Assembly (NCBI RefSeq): GCF_963678635.1
Contig: NC_087063.1
Coordinates: 3,816,580 to 3,880,579, forward strand
Reading direction: 5' to 3'
Source: Symsagittifera roscoffensis
Taxonomy: Eukaryota; Xenacoelomorpha; Acoela; Convolutidae
Length of the DNA stretch: 64,000 bases
The notes under the pieces were generated by a model. It searched no databases. It was not told the DNA's origin and saw only the letters and a program-made list of their open reading frames with translations. Made by a program: the position numbers and the translations under genes. Below, piece by piece: positions 50,535-61,459 of the stretch; the stretch's first letter is position 1, and each line of letters begins with the position of its first letter.

Positions 50535-51757
50535 AAGACCTTAATAGCTTAGCATTAACCAATAATAGATTAGAATTTAGACAAAACATTTACAAAATGT
50601 TATACGACAATAATTTAATCGAAATGTCTCTACGACTCAATAGATCAGAGCCAATATTCCGAACGATAACAGAATTACCCGGAATTGGAAGAAGACCTCG
50701 AACCAGAGACGACATACGACAAAGCAGAAACTTACCATATAGTTATATGATAGTTCGGCAAAAGCCAGAACAAACTTTTGTATTTAGAATACTACTAGCA
50801 ATGAATTTAGATTTTCATTTGCAAACATAAAATTTTGAAGTCAATCTTCAAAATCATTTCAGGCGCTAAACAAAATTATTAATATACAATAACGATTGAT
50901 AAAAAGATCTCAGATCGTTTTCCAAAATTCTGCAGTAATATACAAAACATGTTTGAAAAATATTTATTGAAAAATCAAAATAAAAATTAGTAGCATGACA
51001 ATAAATGATTAGTAATTATAAATCATCCTGTTGTTCCAGCTTCATCGCCTAAACATAACAGCAATCATAAGCTCACTAATATCATAAAAATACTAAATCT
51101 ATTCCTTACACAAATTTAAAACATTTTAAACTTAAATTCACTTAATTTTAAAATCAGATCATCAAGGCTTATCCTTGGATCTTAAATCATTTTCTATTTA
51201 ATTAAATTTAAAACTTGATCATCAAGGCCTATCCTTGGATCAAAAAGAACAACTTTGTTCTCCCCCACCCACTAAACGAGTGTCTAACGACCTCAAACGT
51301 CGATTCACTATCCAAACCTTTCTAAAAACCCAGGACTAATAGAAATTTTTGAACAAAACTAATCATTCAAATTAGGATAAACAGTGAAGAACTTCGGTTA
51401 TTCATCCTTCACTTGATCCCCCCTCTTACCAGACCCAGGATAAATCTTAGACTTAGTAAGTTTAAAATAGTATCTAACGAACTACTCGCGTTCTAATTAT
51501 ACCTGAACCCTGTGGATCGATTTACTATTCTCCAACCCTGAACACAATCACTACCCTTAAGTAAGATTAAGTAAGTTAACACCTTAGCTTATACTAGCCA
51601 CGAGAAAGTATAAAATCATTCTTCGGAATCGATATACTTTTCTCCCCAACCCTGAACAAATAGACCCAGGTTAGGCTAACAAAAAAATCGTAAGGACTAA
51701 CAGTTTAAGCAAATAGAAATCATTTAACAACCTTTTGCATCCGTCATCCTAAACCTT
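50535..51757 (+). other. Untranslated leader of element 2
   Basis: Contains a 77-codon ORF from ATG 50597 to 50830 of uncertain meaning (Arg-rich, no family), a 60-bp direct repeat of a quasi-palindrome at 51157-51181 and 51217-51241 (GATCATCAAGG..CCTTGGATC), and from 51330 to 51690 a pair of similar segments with TTCTCCAACCCTGAACA and ACCCAGG. These may form packaging or dimerisation structures; that is inference. Confidence 0.5.
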
Positions 51758-52223
51758 ATGTCATTTAAAAACCTAGGAAATAAACAAACAATCGTTTTAC
51801 ACAATTGTGAAATAAATAACAAAAAATACGACCTTGTAATCACACCTCATACACAAACAGTTGGATACATTAGAACAAAACGACAAACATTAAAGAGAAA
51901 AATAATAACTAAACAAAGACAAATAACACGAAAAAGATTTTCAAAAAATCGAAACTCATTTTCAGAATCAGAAACCAACAGTTTAGACGAACTTTATAAA
52001 CTAAAAGAATCAATAGATAAAAATTGCCCAATTCACGATCAATTATATTTCTCTGACTCAGAAACAACTTAAAATTCATCAAAAAGAGGAAAAAGAAGAA
52101 TAAAAAAGCAGTATAAACACAAACCAGTACATTTATACAATTGGAATCAACCAATTAGACACATTGATAATTACATATTAACAGTCATCGAACGAAAAAA
52201 TGAGCTCAACGCACACCCCAGGT
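51758..52223 (+). CDS. Small basic ORF upstream of gag in element 2, with internal TAA
   Basis: 104 residues to TAA at 52070-52072, then 49 more codons in the same frame up to TGA at 52221-52223, overlapping the gag start. The second part reads like protein (VHLYNWNQPIRHIDNYIL). The first half is Lys/Arg-rich (KRKIITKQRQITRKRF), the end of the first part acidic and Ser-rich. I do not recognise it; a small accessory or nucleic-acid-binding protein is possible. Confidence 0.4.
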
Positions 52224-55200
52224 GAAGAAAGTCCAGATGATGATGATATTTTCCCCTTTATCGTAGATGCAACCACTGATAGAGGACAGCATATATTCTG
52301 CAAAAATTTACTCTTAAATTTGTTTGAAACCGGAATCAGTCCATGTAAAACAGAGTTCCCAGATGTAAAAATCAAAAGACAAATTATCGATCACTATCTA
52401 AAAGATATATGTAACCTAACACAACAATACGGAATCTACTCCATAGAATTCAGCTCACCAAACCAGAATCACAGTAAATATATAATTCAAACAGACGACC
52501 TTGATTTAGAATTCTCAAAAGTATTCTCAGAATATATAAAAAGCATCCAATATCATAACTCACAAAGAGCAAACTCCATATTCACCAATGAAGTTTTTGC
52601 GATAATATATAGTTATATCTCGATATTAGAAAACGAAATCCAGATACCAAATGTCTCACCGACAGAAACATCTAAACATATAAGAGTACGACATGAAATC
52701 ACACTACTCTCTAGTTTTCTAAACATAATTAAAGAAAATTTCACGAAAGATGAAGTTTCACAACATACAAAACACGACTTACAAAAAATCTTGGCATGGT
52801 TCATAATAGATTATTTCACACATAATATTGATTTAATTTCACAAGCAAGAAAAAATTTTAGACCCCAAAACTCAAACGATGATACTGCCATCACAGAACA
52901 ATCAGACTATGTTTGGGACCCCGAATGGTCTCATCCCGCATTCATAAACTTCCCACAATCAATCTCAAGTCAAGCAATAAGTACGATATCTTATGTAAGA
53001 GATTATGTACGAGTAATACCATTAACCATTGATGCAACACCATTAAACTATAATACATTTTTACCCGATATGCAAAATAATAGTTTAAACTCTACAGTCA
53101 TACACAATGAAAACCTCAATGGAACTAGGAATCTTACTCAACAAGATATCCAGACACCATCACACTTCATAAATGAAGAAATCGTACACACAACAACTAC
53201 ACAACAAAGTATTTCACCAATACGTCCAAACTTAACAACACCAAGAAATACAAATTCTTCACAAACACAGGTAACATTACAATCAACCGTTAAACCTTCG
53301 GTTGCTCCAAAATATTCACACATGGATTACCAAACATACAGACCCATGACAATACCGCCAAAAACACGCAAAACGTTCACTAGAAACAACTTTGCAGACC
53401 ATAATTATAATTACACACATCCATCAAAAACAAATTATCAACCACGAAAAAATTTTAGTAATTATACAAGATCTCGAAACTGGGATAACCCAATGGCACC
53501 ACCTAATTCAGTAAATTTCCAAACAAATTTACATCCTCCACAGGATCGTAGTGAAAACTATCCATTTTTTCAACAAAATAAAAATAAAAAACAAACATCT
53601 TATCAAATGGATTACTTATCCTCAGATGATGATTTCTTACAACCAGATATATTTACACCCAATAATCAAGAATATCGTGGACAAGGAATACAGAAACCAC
53701 ATACATATCATAGAATTTTTTCTCCACAACCAATAGATACACAAATTCAACAACCAATTCAACAACAAAACCCAATTAATAAATCTTTTCAACCAATTCA
53801 GCGACAAAAACCAATGATTGCAAACTCGTACCAACCAGCACAAATGCAAAATGAAATACCACTCCCATATTATCTTCAACAACACGAAATAACAAGAAAT
53901 CAACTTTCATTTTTTTCTCAAATGCCAAATGCAGCAGAATCATTACAAATGACGATGAATCCATACCTTATGGGTGGATCATCAATAACATCAAATAAAC
54001 CTTTAATGGTATTCACAGGAACAGACCCTGAATATTCTGTAGAAGACTATTTAAATGCAGTCACAGCAAATTTGATTTTAAATATAGGACCTGAACCAAT
54101 TAATACGCCACTACATCAAAACTGGATACATCGACGCACAGCGTTAATACAAACAACTCTAGATGGCGCAGCCCAAAAATGGTTTTCAGTATTGTCTATA
54201 GAAATAAAATCAAATTGGAAAAGATTTACACAAGAATTTTCAAAAATGTTTGACTCCGAAAGAAACAAACAACAACAAAGAGTTTTATGTAATGAAATTC
54301 GCAGATTACCAAACGAAACCATCAAGCAATTAGCAGTACGAATCGAAACACTAGTTCGAAAAGCATATTCATTAAATACACATGACTATAAAAACACAAA
54401 GATGACAGAAATCTTAATGATGACCTTAACACCACAATTAAGGAAAATAGCAATAAAAAAGAGAGCATCCCATCCTTCGTCAATTCGAGAACCCGATTTA
54501 GATTTTCGAAAACTAGTAGACAAACTAGAACAAGCAGAAATCACAATGAAACTCGAAGAAACGGAAAATCTGAAATTACAATACGTTAACAGAATTGAAA
54601 CAGCTTCCACAAATATAAACAATATACAGGAATCAGATACAGATCTCGTTGAAAAAATCACTGAAATACTCAATATTTACGAAAAACACCCAAACTTTAA
54701 AGGCAAACCATCTTTCAAAAAATGGTGTAATTATTGCCGACGATACGGACATAGTATTTCTGAATGTAGACAAAAACAGCAAGACAATCAAAATAAACCT
54801 CAAAAATATAAAGAACCAAATAAATCATTCTATCAATACATGAAAAAAGATCAAAATCTACCAAACAAAACAGTCTACAGCAACAACAGTTCAGGAAAAC
54901 CACTCCCGAACAATACAAATTATACAAGAAATCAATCACCATATAACTCAAGTTATAGAGGAAGATCACCAGAACGAAGAAACACGCATAATTCATCACA
55001 AAATCACTACAATAGACCAAATAGTCGAAATAACTACTCCAGATCACATTCAAATACACAACGATTTGTTTCTAGATCTAATTCCCAATCAAGAAATAAT
55101 TATTATCCAAACAATCAATCACGAAATTCATCATACAATAGGAATAGAAACTACTCAAATAATCGGAATAGAAGTTATTCAAACAACCGAAACCAGAATT

Positions 55201-56543
55201 ACCCGAACAATCAATCAAGGAATAACTCATATAATAGATCGAACTATAACAGACCAAACAATAATTACCAAAACAGATCGCGAAATAATTCACAAAATCG
55301 ACACTCAAGTTATAATAATCGTTATAGAAATTATTCCCAATCACCACACCGGAATAATAATAACTATAATAATTCTAATAATCGCCACAGAAGTAGTACA
55401 CCTAAACATCAAAGACATATTAATCAAGTACAATCTAATCCAGAAACAACATCAGACCCTCCAGGTATTGATGACACAGTAACTGATACGTTACAACTCA
55501 ACCAAATAAACTGTGGATCATCAGATTCAGAAAGCGATGCAGAAAACACTCTCTCCATCAACATGATAAAAGTCGAAAATGACTATGAACCTGTTATATA
55601 TGAAGAACCTTTTTCATCACACATATATGAGAATCAATCAGAACTCCTTCACAATTATTATATTGAACCCGTCCATTCCACACCGACGACACAAAAAACT
55701 AATGAAATTAACACTACAAACCAACCCAATGAGAAAGAAAAAACAAAATGCTTGAATACAAATCACATCTATCAAAACATACAAAAAGAACAACCCAAAG
55801 AAAAAATTTGGACAATACCATTTCTTTTGGAAAGTCCAAAAAGCAAAGAATTTCAACCACCAGATCTTGAAATTGATTTTTTAATTGATTCAGGAGCAGA
55901 ATCAAATATAATAAACATTCCCACATGGAATGAAATAAAAACCTTACACCCAAAGCTAACACCTCTTGAAACCTCCAGCAAACTAGCAACAGCACAAGGA
56001 TCAACATTAATAAACTACGGAAAAATTCAATTATTTCTTCTCCCCACAAGAACAATGGAGCAAAACAAAATTTTAACCAAACCATTTAAACAAATATTCC
56101 ATATCACTGATATTAAACATAAAATCATTGGAATACCATTTATCTCTAAATATATACCAACAATCAACATCTTGAATAGTAAAATATTAATCAAAGATAA
56201 ATATACAAAAACAAAAGACACATCCCTAACATTTTTTCAAAGATTAAATAAACAACCACCATTTTTTTCAAAATTTTACCCAATATATAACCAACAAAGA
56301 AAACACTTGAAACCACTATCAGGAAACATCTATAATTTTTCAATCAAACAAGTTCACCAATATGATAAAAAACAAAACAAACAAAAATTTTATATGTCAG
56401 ATTTTGAATTCAAACCTATTCATAAGTTTTTCAAAATCACAATCTCATCAATAAAATATTTGAAAAACTCGAATTCAGATATTATTTCCTTACATGTATA
56501 CAACAATACACCTTACCAAATAACATTACCTTTAGGACTTTAA
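52200..56543 (+). CDS. gag: Gag-protease polyprotein of element 2
   Basis: 1447 residues from an ATG. Residues about 1-280 are mixed and helical; about 320-560 are Gln/Asn/Pro/Thr-rich and disordered; about 600-790 form a retrotransposon Gag (capsid-like) domain with W-F-x-x-L and a QQQRVLCNEIRRL helix. A CCHC zinc knuckle is at 843-856 (C-X2-C-X4-H-X4-C). Residues about 900-1090 are an Asn/Arg/Ser/Tyr-rich tract of NNRNRSYS-type repeats. The aspartic protease active site D-S-G-A is at 1230-1233, with the flap-side IIGIPFI later. It ends TAA 56541-56543. Protease is fused to Gag, in contrast to element 1. Confidence 0.85.
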   Translation: MSSTHTPGEESPDDDDIFPFIVDATTDRGQHIFCKNLLLNLFETGISPCKTEFPDVKIKRQIIDHYLKDICNLTQQYGIYSIEFSSPNQNHSKYIIQTDDLDLEFSKVFSEYIKSIQYHNSQRANSIFTNEVFAIIYSYISILENEIQIPNVSPTETSKHIRVRHEITLLSSFLNIIKENFTKDEVSQHTKHDLQKILAWFIIDYFTHNIDLISQARKNFRPQNSNDDTAITEQSDYVWDPEWSHPAFINFPQSISSQAISTISYVRDYVRVIPLTIDATPLNYNTFLPDMQNNSLNSTVIHNENLNGTRNLTQQDIQTPSHFINEEIVHTTTTQQSISPIRPNLTTPRNTNSSQTQVTLQSTVKPSVAPKYSHMDYQTYRPMTIPPKTRKTFTRNNFADHNYNYTHPSKTNYQPRKNFSNYTRSRNWDNPMAPPNSVNFQTNLHPPQDRSENYPFFQQNKNKKQTSYQMDYLSSDDDFLQPDIFTPNNQEYRGQGIQKPHTYHRIFSPQPIDTQIQQPIQQQNPINKSFQPIQRQKPMIANSYQPAQMQNEIPLPYYLQQHEITRNQLSFFSQMPNAAESLQMTMNPYLMGGSSITSNKPLMVFTGTDPEYSVEDYLNAVTANLILNIGPEPINTPLHQNWIHRRTALIQTTLDGAAQKWFSVLSIEIKSNWKRFTQEFSKMFDSERNKQQQRVLCNEIRRLPNETIKQLAVRIETLVRKAYSLNTHDYKNTKMTEILMMTLTPQLRKIAIKKRASHPSSIREPDLDFRKLVDKLEQAEITMKLEETENLKLQYVNRIETASTNINNIQESDTDLVEKITEILNIYEKHPNFKGKPSFKKWCNYCRRYGHSISECRQKQQDNQNKPQKYKEPNKSFYQYMKKDQNLPNKTVYSNNSSGKPLPNNTNYTRNQSPYNSSYRGRSPERRNTHNSSQNHYNRPNSRNNYSRSHSNTQRFVSRSNSQSRNNYYPNNQSRNSSYNRNRNYSNNRNRSYSNNRNQNYPNNQSRNNSYNRSNYNRPNNNYQNRSRNNSQNRHSSYNNRYRNYSQSPHRNNNNYNNSNNRHRSSTPKHQRHINQVQSNPETTSDPPGIDDTVTDTLQLNQINCGSSDSESDAENTLSINMIKVENDYEPVIYEEPFSSHIYENQSELLHNYYIEPVHSTPTTQKTNEINTTNQPNEKEKTKCLNTNHIYQNIQKEQPKEKIWTIPFLLESPKSKEFQPPDLEIDFLIDSGAESNIINIPTWNEIKTLHPKLTPLETSSKLATAQGSTLINYGKIQLFLLPTRTMEQNKILTKPFKQIFHITDIKHKIIGIPFISKYIPTINILNSKILIKDKYTKTKDTSLTFFQRLNKQPPFFSKFYPIYNQQRKHLKPLSGNIYNFSIKQVHQYDKKQNKQKFYMSDFEFKPIHKFFKITISSIKYLKNSNSDIISLHVYNNTPYQITLPLGL

Positions 56544-56548
56544 GGCTA

Positions 56549-59500
56549 TTGCGAAACCAACGCTACAATATTACCAATACACGAAAAAGCATTTCGTGTA
56601 AAAATATACTCCAATTACTAGATATTTGCCAATCCACAATCCTTAATGAAGAATTATCTATAAATAATGTAATAAGTAACGAAAACAGAAATACGGATTA
56701 TTTCACAAAAACCCCATATTTCAAACCTACATTCAACATAAGTAACTACACAGAGAATCAACAGCAATTTTTAACAATGTTTAATATCCAACATTCACAA
56801 ATAACACAAGACGAATTTGAAAAACTAGCAAAACAGCTAATTAAATATTCATCAGTCTATGCAACATCCAAATTTGATGTTGGCAAAATCAGCTCATCAC
56901 TACATCTCCCATTAAAACCAGACGCAGTTTTCAAAAAACAAAGAGCAAGTAAAGTACCAATTCACTTACACGATAAAGTGAACAGATTAATCGACATTTT
57001 AGAACAATACAACATTATATCACCAGTAAACAAAGAGGAACAACCAAAAGGCAACACATTTATCAACCCTGTTATCATTCTAGCCAAAGGAGAATCATTA
57101 AAAATTGTTCTCGATGCTAGATACCTCAACTCACTCATAGATGAATCAAAGTGTAATTGGCCCATTGAACCAATACAAGTTATTTTAACAAAAATAAACG
57201 GAAAATACTTTACCACCGCCGATATGAATAGTGCATATAATCAAATGCCATTAGATGAACAATCACGACGCTTAACACAATTTGTTATTGGAAATCAACA
57301 ATACGAATTCAACCGCTTATTCTATGGAATATCCATAGGACCAGCAGCATTTTCAGCTTTTATGAGCAAAATTTTTCGACCACTAATACTCAAGAAAAAC
57401 GCAATCACCTATTTAGACGATGTTTTTATGCAATCACAAACAAAAGAGGAAATGTTCAATGTTTTAGAACAATATCACCAAATACTTCAGAACGAAAATC
57501 TGAAGGCCGCCCCCGATAAATCACACTTCTTTTTGACAAAAGTTAAATTCTTAGGGCATAATATAGAAAGAAAAACAATCACTCCATTGAAATCACGTAT
57601 AGACGCTATTCAAAAACTCCAACCACCAACAAATAAAAAGAAAATCCAAGAATTCCTTGGAATGTTAAACTTTTTAAGCAAATATGTTTATAAAATGCAA
57701 TTATATCTACGACCATTCTATAACATACTTAGACAACAAAATAATTTTGAATGGAATATAGAACATCAAGCACGATTTGAAGAAATTAAAAAACTTCTAA
57801 CTGAACAAATTTCAAACACAATTCCAGATTCAAATCAACCATTTTATGCAATGTGCGATGCTTCGAACTTTGGCATCGGCGCAGCATTATTACAATCACA
57901 TAATAGTACAAATAAAATGAACCTCATATCAGCAAATTCTCGATTATTCACTCAAGCAGAACTAAGACTCTCAACTCTAATGAGAGAATGTACAGCCATA
58001 ATATATACACTAACAGAATATGAATTTCTGATACTTGGATCAAAACATCCCACAGTTCTATTCACAGACCACAAACCAATCATCTTTCTTTTTACACAAA
58101 AGTCTAATCCAAACCACCGAGTTTATAGATTTCAACTCATTTTAATGAAATTCCCAAACTTACATATAGTTTGGACCGCAGGAAAAAATCTTGCATTACC
58201 AGACACCTTAAGTCGAAATACGCCACCTGAATTACTTACACGAAAAACCACAGTTGAAATACCCAAAAACATAAAATTCTACCTTGCAGAAAATGAAACA
58301 TCACCCCGATTGGAATGCAAATATGCAGTAAAAACTGACGTTGAACAATCACAAATAAATAATTTACAACATTTCCCACTTTATTTAGATTGTCAAAATA
58401 ATCACTATGAAGTTGATCTACTTGGAACATCAACTTTTAAACCAATCCCATATTCACAATGGATAAAAAACAACACCCAACAAAAAAGAATAAAACAACA
58501 CCCGCCTAAAAAACACCATTTTCCACTAATTGAAAAAGAAAATCTGACTGATAAAATAAACTTATCAGGACCACAAACAAACGATTCAAAATACACAATA
58601 AATCAAGTTTTTGACCTCCATGACCCACTTGACACAATACCCTTATCTAAATTAGAAATCGAAAACATTTTTCTCTCCCCAACAGAAACAATTACAATTT
58701 CAACACTGAAACAATATCAAAACCTTGACCCAGTAATTCGACAACTGAAATCATGGCACAAATATAAAACTAAACCTATCAAAGCAGATTCAACTATTCT
58801 AGGAAACAAAACACTCCTCCGATATTTTCGAAAATTCAACAATACAACAATTAACGAAAACACAGACCTTCTAGAATACAAACTAAATGAATCTACAGCT
58901 CCCTGTCTCCCTTTAAGTATGATTCTTATAGCTTTTAATATTTCACATACACAAAATATTAAAGGACACTCTGGATCAGAAAAAACATATTCAAATTTTA
59001 TACAAAACTTTTATTTCCCAAATGCACCAATTTGGATAAAAGTACTATGCAATGACTGTATAGTATGTCAACTAAATAAACCTTACCCAAATCAAAAACA
59101 AATAGCACAAAAACAAGATTTTAAAGGACAAAGTTTGTACTTTAATCATCGTATCTCATTTGATACCAAAGGACCAATTTCACCCTCATCCGAAGGAAAC
59201 TCCTACATTATGGTAATTGTTGACGCATTTACACATTATGTAGCACTTAACCCAGTACCACATTGTAACGCTTATTACGCTTACACAACACTCTATGAAC
59301 ACTGGATAGCAAAATTTGGACTACCAGAAATTTTAGTTACAGACAACGGTACAGAATTCATAAATAATGAAATCATCACACTATGTCATTTATATAACAT
59401 TAAACACAAACCACGTACATCTCACGCACCTTGGACAAACGGCTTAGTCGAAGGTATGAACCGTTCATTACAAGAATATCTCAGATGTATCATCAATGGA

Positions 59501-60442
59501 AATGATACAAGATATACCGAATGGTCAGCAGATGTAAAACTATTTCCCTTAGCATATAATTCACAAATCACGACAACTTTAGGAATGTCACCATATGAAA
59601 TGGTTTTTAACCAAAAGCCACGCAAACCAATAATGTTTACAGCAAACTCTCATAAAAACGCACAAGGTTATTGTCAACCAAATAAAGACTCAATTTGTTA
59701 TAACCTACCATTACATACACACGATGAAGATCATTTTCATCACCCACAAATTCTTAAATTAGCCTCCGGTACACACACCGAATGGATTTTAAACAGAGAT
59801 AAAAAACACAATGAAATTTACCAAAAGGTAACAAAAAAGTTGTTACAAAGGCAAAATATTAATGAACAAATAAATTCACGCTTTACACCAGCCTCCGATT
59901 TAAAAATTGGAACATTTGTTTTAATACCCAATTTTAATACTCAAAAAGGAATTTCAAAAAATTTACAACCCCTTCGTAAAGGACCATACCAAATAATTGC
60001 AAAACCCACTGATGTCACATATAAAATCACCGACTCAGATAAAAAAGAAATCGTTCAACACCGAAATAACCTATTACCTTATTATCCAAAAGAATACGCA
60101 CTCCGCGAACTAACTCAATTATATTCTTTTACAGGTTTAAAAGTTATTCAAAATAACCCACATACGGACAACATAACAAAGGAACAAAATGATATTCACC
60201 TCGGAAATCAAAATACAAAATCAAACACCACAAAAAACAATACAAAAAATCTCGATCAAAATACATCTCAAAAAGAAAGAAAAAATAGAAAAATGACAGA
60301 ACAAATAATACCCCAAAAACAAATCGACAAATCAGAACATAGAGAGTCTTCACGACTTAGAAATCAACCACGTAAAAATTATAAAGTATTCATCCCACAA
60401 CCTAAAATATTAAAGAAAGTTGAATTTCAAAAACAACCTTAA
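56549..60442 (+). CDS. pol: Pol: reverse transcriptase, RNase H, integrase of element 2
   Basis: 1297 residues in the -1 frame relative to gag. The frame is open at least 90 bases upstream of 56549, inside gag, so -1 frameshifting is likely; no ATG begins it, and I could not identify a classical slippery heptamer. RT contains YLDD at 288-291. RNase H starts with the CDAS motif (D437). The integrase zinc finger has H800, H807 and CNDCIVC; the catalytic triad is D872, D932 and E968 (D-35-E). A GPY-like motif (RKGPYQI) follows, then a Lys/Asn/Gln-rich tail. Uninterrupted, with all catalytic residues present. Confidence 0.92.
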   Translation: MRNQRYNITNTRKSISCKNILQLLDICQSTILNEELSINNVISNENRNTDYFTKTPYFKPTFNISNYTENQQQFLTMFNIQHSQITQDEFEKLAKQLIKYSSVYATSKFDVGKISSSLHLPLKPDAVFKKQRASKVPIHLHDKVNRLIDILEQYNIISPVNKEEQPKGNTFINPVIILAKGESLKIVLDARYLNSLIDESKCNWPIEPIQVILTKINGKYFTTADMNSAYNQMPLDEQSRRLTQFVIGNQQYEFNRLFYGISIGPAAFSAFMSKIFRPLILKKNAITYLDDVFMQSQTKEEMFNVLEQYHQILQNENLKAAPDKSHFFLTKVKFLGHNIERKTITPLKSRIDAIQKLQPPTNKKKIQEFLGMLNFLSKYVYKMQLYLRPFYNILRQQNNFEWNIEHQARFEEIKKLLTEQISNTIPDSNQPFYAMCDASNFGIGAALLQSHNSTNKMNLISANSRLFTQAELRLSTLMRECTAIIYTLTEYEFLILGSKHPTVLFTDHKPIIFLFTQKSNPNHRVYRFQLILMKFPNLHIVWTAGKNLALPDTLSRNTPPELLTRKTTVEIPKNIKFYLAENETSPRLECKYAVKTDVEQSQINNLQHFPLYLDCQNNHYEVDLLGTSTFKPIPYSQWIKNNTQQKRIKQHPPKKHHFPLIEKENLTDKINLSGPQTNDSKYTINQVFDLHDPLDTIPLSKLEIENIFLSPTETITISTLKQYQNLDPVIRQLKSWHKYKTKPIKADSTILGNKTLLRYFRKFNNTTINENTDLLEYKLNESTAPCLPLSMILIAFNISHTQNIKGHSGSEKTYSNFIQNFYFPNAPIWIKVLCNDCIVCQLNKPYPNQKQIAQKQDFKGQSLYFNHRISFDTKGPISPSSEGNSYIMVIVDAFTHYVALNPVPHCNAYYAYTTLYEHWIAKFGLPEILVTDNGTEFINNEIITLCHLYNIKHKPRTSHAPWTNGLVEGMNRSLQEYLRCIINGNDTRYTEWSADVKLFPLAYNSQITTTLGMSPYEMVFNQKPRKPIMFTANSHKNAQGYCQPNKDSICYNLPLHTHDEDHFHHPQILKLASGTHTEWILNRDKKHNEIYQKVTKKLLQRQNINEQINSRFTPASDLKIGTFVLIPNFNTQKGISKNLQPLRKGPYQIIAKPTDVTYKITDSDKKEIVQHRNNLLPYYPKEYALRELTQLYSFTGLKVIQNNPHTDNITKEQNDIHLGNQNTKSNTTKNNTKNLDQNTSQKERKNRKMTEQIIPQKQIDKSEHRESSRLRNQPRKNYKVFIPQPKILKKVEFQKQP

Positions 60443-61036
60443 ATTCTACATTTAAAAATCTTTGCACCTCTGAAACATTTCACACTTTCATTTTTCAAGA
60501 TAACATGCTGATAAACACGCAGCGATTCTAGTTCAAAATTAGCCAATAGGATTCATCCAATCCGTCACCTTCTATAACTTTAACACAAACCAACTAGACG
60601 AAAAATATTAAACTCCAGGCATATCTATAACTATAACTCTACGACCTCCAGGTCAAAAATAAGCAAACCACTCCAACTTGACAACTAAAATATATATCAC
60701 CATAATATCATAACCCTCCCTTATCTAATAAACCAAAGATCAACAATATTTCCCCAACTCAGCCCTCAAATACCCCCCAAACAAATATGTTAAATTAGCC
60801 TAAAGTAAAAGAACGACCATTTTATTTAGCCTAAAGTATAAAAATCTCAAAAATACCCCAGATCATTTGACAAATGAAAATAAAGACAAAGAAGACCTCC
60901 CGATCACCATAAAAATTGCCCCCAACAATTTTTTACAAAACTCAACCCACTTGTCAAAAAACTAATAAATAATCCGACCACACTTGAAAATTGCCCCAAA
61001 CAACAAAAAACATTCGATCACGAAGCCATTTCTTAA
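60443..61036 (+). other. Spacer between pol and the 3' genes of element 2
   Basis: A/C-rich, no supported ORF. TTAGCCTAAAGTA is repeated at about 60795 and 60825, and ACCTCCAGG-type words recur at 60610-60660. Possible site of splice signals for the downstream genes. Confidence 0.5.
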
Positions 61037-61252
61037 ATGCTCTTCTATCAAACAGTCACTAAAATTATCACAAACCTCAAACAATTTTTTACGATACTTG
61101 AAACTTTCATAATATTTCTTTTTGATATCCTTGAATCTTTTCTAATACTCTTAATCATTTTTTGTAATATTTTTTTAATTTTCTACACTATATTCGAACT
61201 ATTTCTCCAACTTTCAAAAACCCTTGATTATATACACAGGTACGATTTATAA
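61037..61252 (+). CDS. Small hydrophobic ORF of element 2
   Basis: 71 residues from an ATG; residues about 17-58 are almost entirely Phe, Leu, Ile and Thr, enough for one long or two short membrane helices. No family recognised. Its position between pol and env suggests an accessory membrane protein; it could also be a chance ORF in T-rich sequence. Confidence 0.35.
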   Translation: MLFYQTVTKIITNLKQFFTILETFIIFLFDILESFLILLIIFCNIFLIFYTIFELFLQLSKTLDYIHRYDL

Positions 61253-61262
61253 AATTGTCTAA

Positions 61263-61439
61263 ATGATACGAACTATTTTCAGTAGAACTGATATTTTTCT
61301 ACTATTTGTAATTTTCATAACATTTCTATCATCCCTCATTTTGACTATATGCAAATGTATAAAGAAAGCAATCATCACATTCGCTCTAGCAACAATCCTC
61401 CTAATTCTTTTCTTAGAAGAATACTTTAATAAACATTAA
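61263..61439 (+). CDS. Second small two-helix membrane ORF of element 2
   Basis: 58 residues from the ATG at 61263 to TAA at 61437-61439. Two hydrophobic stretches (about residues 11-29 and 38-51) are separated by a short Lys/Cys loop (CKCIKKA). It follows the previous small ORF by 10 bases. Unknown function. Confidence 0.35.
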   Translation: MIRTIFSRTDIFLLFVIFITFLSSLILTICKCIKKAIITFALATILLILFLEEYFNKH

Positions 61440-61459
61440 CTTTTTCACTAAAAGAATAG

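Noticed and set aside
50597-50830. 77-codon ORF as a certain gene of element 2
   Set aside because: Begins 60-odd bases after the primer site and may be a chance leader ORF; described under the leader only.
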